Assembly (NCBI GenBank): GCA_902786565.1
Contig: CADACW010000021.1
Coordinates: 1 to 52,154, forward strand
Source: an uncultured Prevotellaceae bacterium
GTDB lineage: Bacteria; Bacteroidota; Bacteroidia; Bacteroidales; Bacteroidaceae
DNA: 52,154 nucleotides
Direction: 5' to 3'
Below are positions 51,780-52,154 of this stretch, in pieces (within the stretch, counting starts at the first letter, position 1; each line of letters opens with the position of its first letter). The translations under genes and the position numbers were made by a program. The notes beneath the pieces were generated by a model. It made no database searches. It saw nothing but the letters and a program-made list of their open reading frames with translations, and had not been told where the DNA came from.

Positions 51780-51817
51780 GAATGCCCGTTAATAAAGTTT
51801 AAAAGGCATTCTTTTTT
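51780..51817 (+). terminator. Intrinsic terminator
   Basis: GAATGCC (51780-51786) pairs with GGCATTC (51805-51811), followed by six T. Best read on the plus strand. What it terminates is unclear; the 51528-51780 block is the only candidate. Confidence 0.65.
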
Positions 51818-52017
51818 CTTCTTTATAGACAAAATCCACTAATTATGCTGTAACGGAAGACCTTGTTTTCGTTACAATTGGTGCGCGGTTCATCTATCAC
51901 CTTTACTGGTTCTTGACTTGATTTCTACCTGGAGCAACCGCATATACTCGCCGCCAGACTCTCGAGGCAGGTCGGCACGCGCCTGCCGTAGTTCACCGGT
52001 GGCAGTATGCAAAAGCG

Positions 52018-52154
52018 TTATATCGTCGTAAGCTGCCTGTAGGTATGCTTCTGCTTGACGACAGCAAACATCCTCAAGACGAGCTTAAACTTTACAGCGT
52101 TCATAGCCTTGCGGACGGTATCCGCATCATCCTTCCCGTTACATTTCCTTTCGT
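52018..52154 (-). CDS. C-terminal fragment of a probable IS110-type transposase (runs off the window)
   Basis: A minus-strand frame enters from the right edge and ends at a TAA at 52018-52020. Readable residues include KCNGKDDADTVRKAMNAVKF and KLVLRMFAVVKQKHTYRQL. This resembles the C-terminal GK...NAVRxKLxxRxFAVVKxxxxY pattern of IS110/IS116/IS902 transposases. Only about 45 residues are visible, so the family is tentative and intactness cannot be judged. Between 51818 and 52017 I see no gene; in an IS110-type element this would be the non-coding 3' end. Confidence 0.4.
   Translation of the reverse strand, partial: ERKCNGKDDADTVRKAMNAVKFKLVLRMFAVVKQKHTYRQLTTI

Larger units (their letters stand above)
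51528..51817 (+). ncRNA. Hairpin-rich non-coding block, possible structured RNA
   Basis: In order on the plus strand: GTCCCCG/CGGGGAC (51535-51562); GTCGAGT/ACTCGGC with one U-G pair (51593-51615); GCAAAG/CTTTGC plus CAAA/TTTG with a CAAG loop (51614-51640); CTTGC/GCAAG (near 51657-51672); GCGGG/CCCGC (near 51690); AGGCG/CGCCT nested inside a TCTCTC/GAGAGA pairing (about 51726-51758); and a terminal GAATGCC/GGCATTC with T-run. No open frame of note. It could be one RNA ending at the terminator or a cluster of inserted hairpin elements. Confidence 0.45.

Overview
The window looks like a chromosomal segment of a Bacteroidales bacterium, most probably a gut or rumen Prevotella-type species. The signs are the Bacteroidota promoter element TAnnTTTG before many genes, a TonB-dependent receptor paired with a DUF4249-type lipoprotein, secreted proteins ending in the VNGKKVxIK tail, dockerin-bearing enzymes, an Rpn-family nuclease with EGMAKG repeats, and a GC-rich coding style that produces long antisense shadow frames. 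No rRNA, tRNA or CRISPR was recognised.

Layout. 1-6.1 kb: membrane protein, mscL, Rpn nuclease, TonB receptor plus lipoprotein. 6.2-10.6 kb: gap, then yebC and pheT on the other strand. 10.6-13.4 kb: accessory stretch with a small peptide gene, a secreted Ig-like protein and a strongly folded RNA with its own promoter. 13.4-20 kb: minus-strand housekeeping block (birA, pyrH, lipoprotein, pcrA/uvrD, mutL). 20.1-25.9 kb: tadA, C69 dipeptidase, fur-type regulator, purA, hisS. 25.9-32.5 kb: secreted dockerin metallopeptidase, GT2 glycosyltransferase, soluble hybrid histidine kinase, EEP-family protein. 33-40.3 kb: pectin-degradation pair, a 1611-residue protein (GH28 + GH105 + a third glycosidase-like region) and a PL1 pectate lyase with dockerin. 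40.5-47.6 kb: GlsB-type protein, serine acetyltransferase, a large beta-helix secreted protein, FeoA-FeoB fusion. 47.6-52.15 kb: repeat-rich accessory end with a secreted FIVAR protein, a ParE/RelE toxin-antitoxin pair, a hairpin-rich noncoding block and the edge of a probable IS110-type transposase.

How the genes work together. The clearest functional unit is pectin use: PL1 and GH28 cut homogalacturonan or rhamnogalacturonan backbones and GH105 removes unsaturated uronic acids from the products. The minus-strand beta-helix protein may belong to the same theme. The rest is mostly core metabolism, translation and repair.

Most unusual content. Several short repeat classes run through the window: (i) a heptamer GGTGAGA that is intergenic and also lies inside pcrA and feoB without breaking the frame; (ii) four clusters of about three tandem 21-22 nt units, each cluster with its own sequence but the same period; (iii) a double-hairpin element with a CAAG tetraloop, present twice after a secreted gene and once, with compensating base changes in both stems, near the right edge. 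A long hairpin RNA with a near-ideal promoter lies directly upstream of a secreted-protein gene. All functional names come from reading the sequence and knowledge of families; no database search was run.
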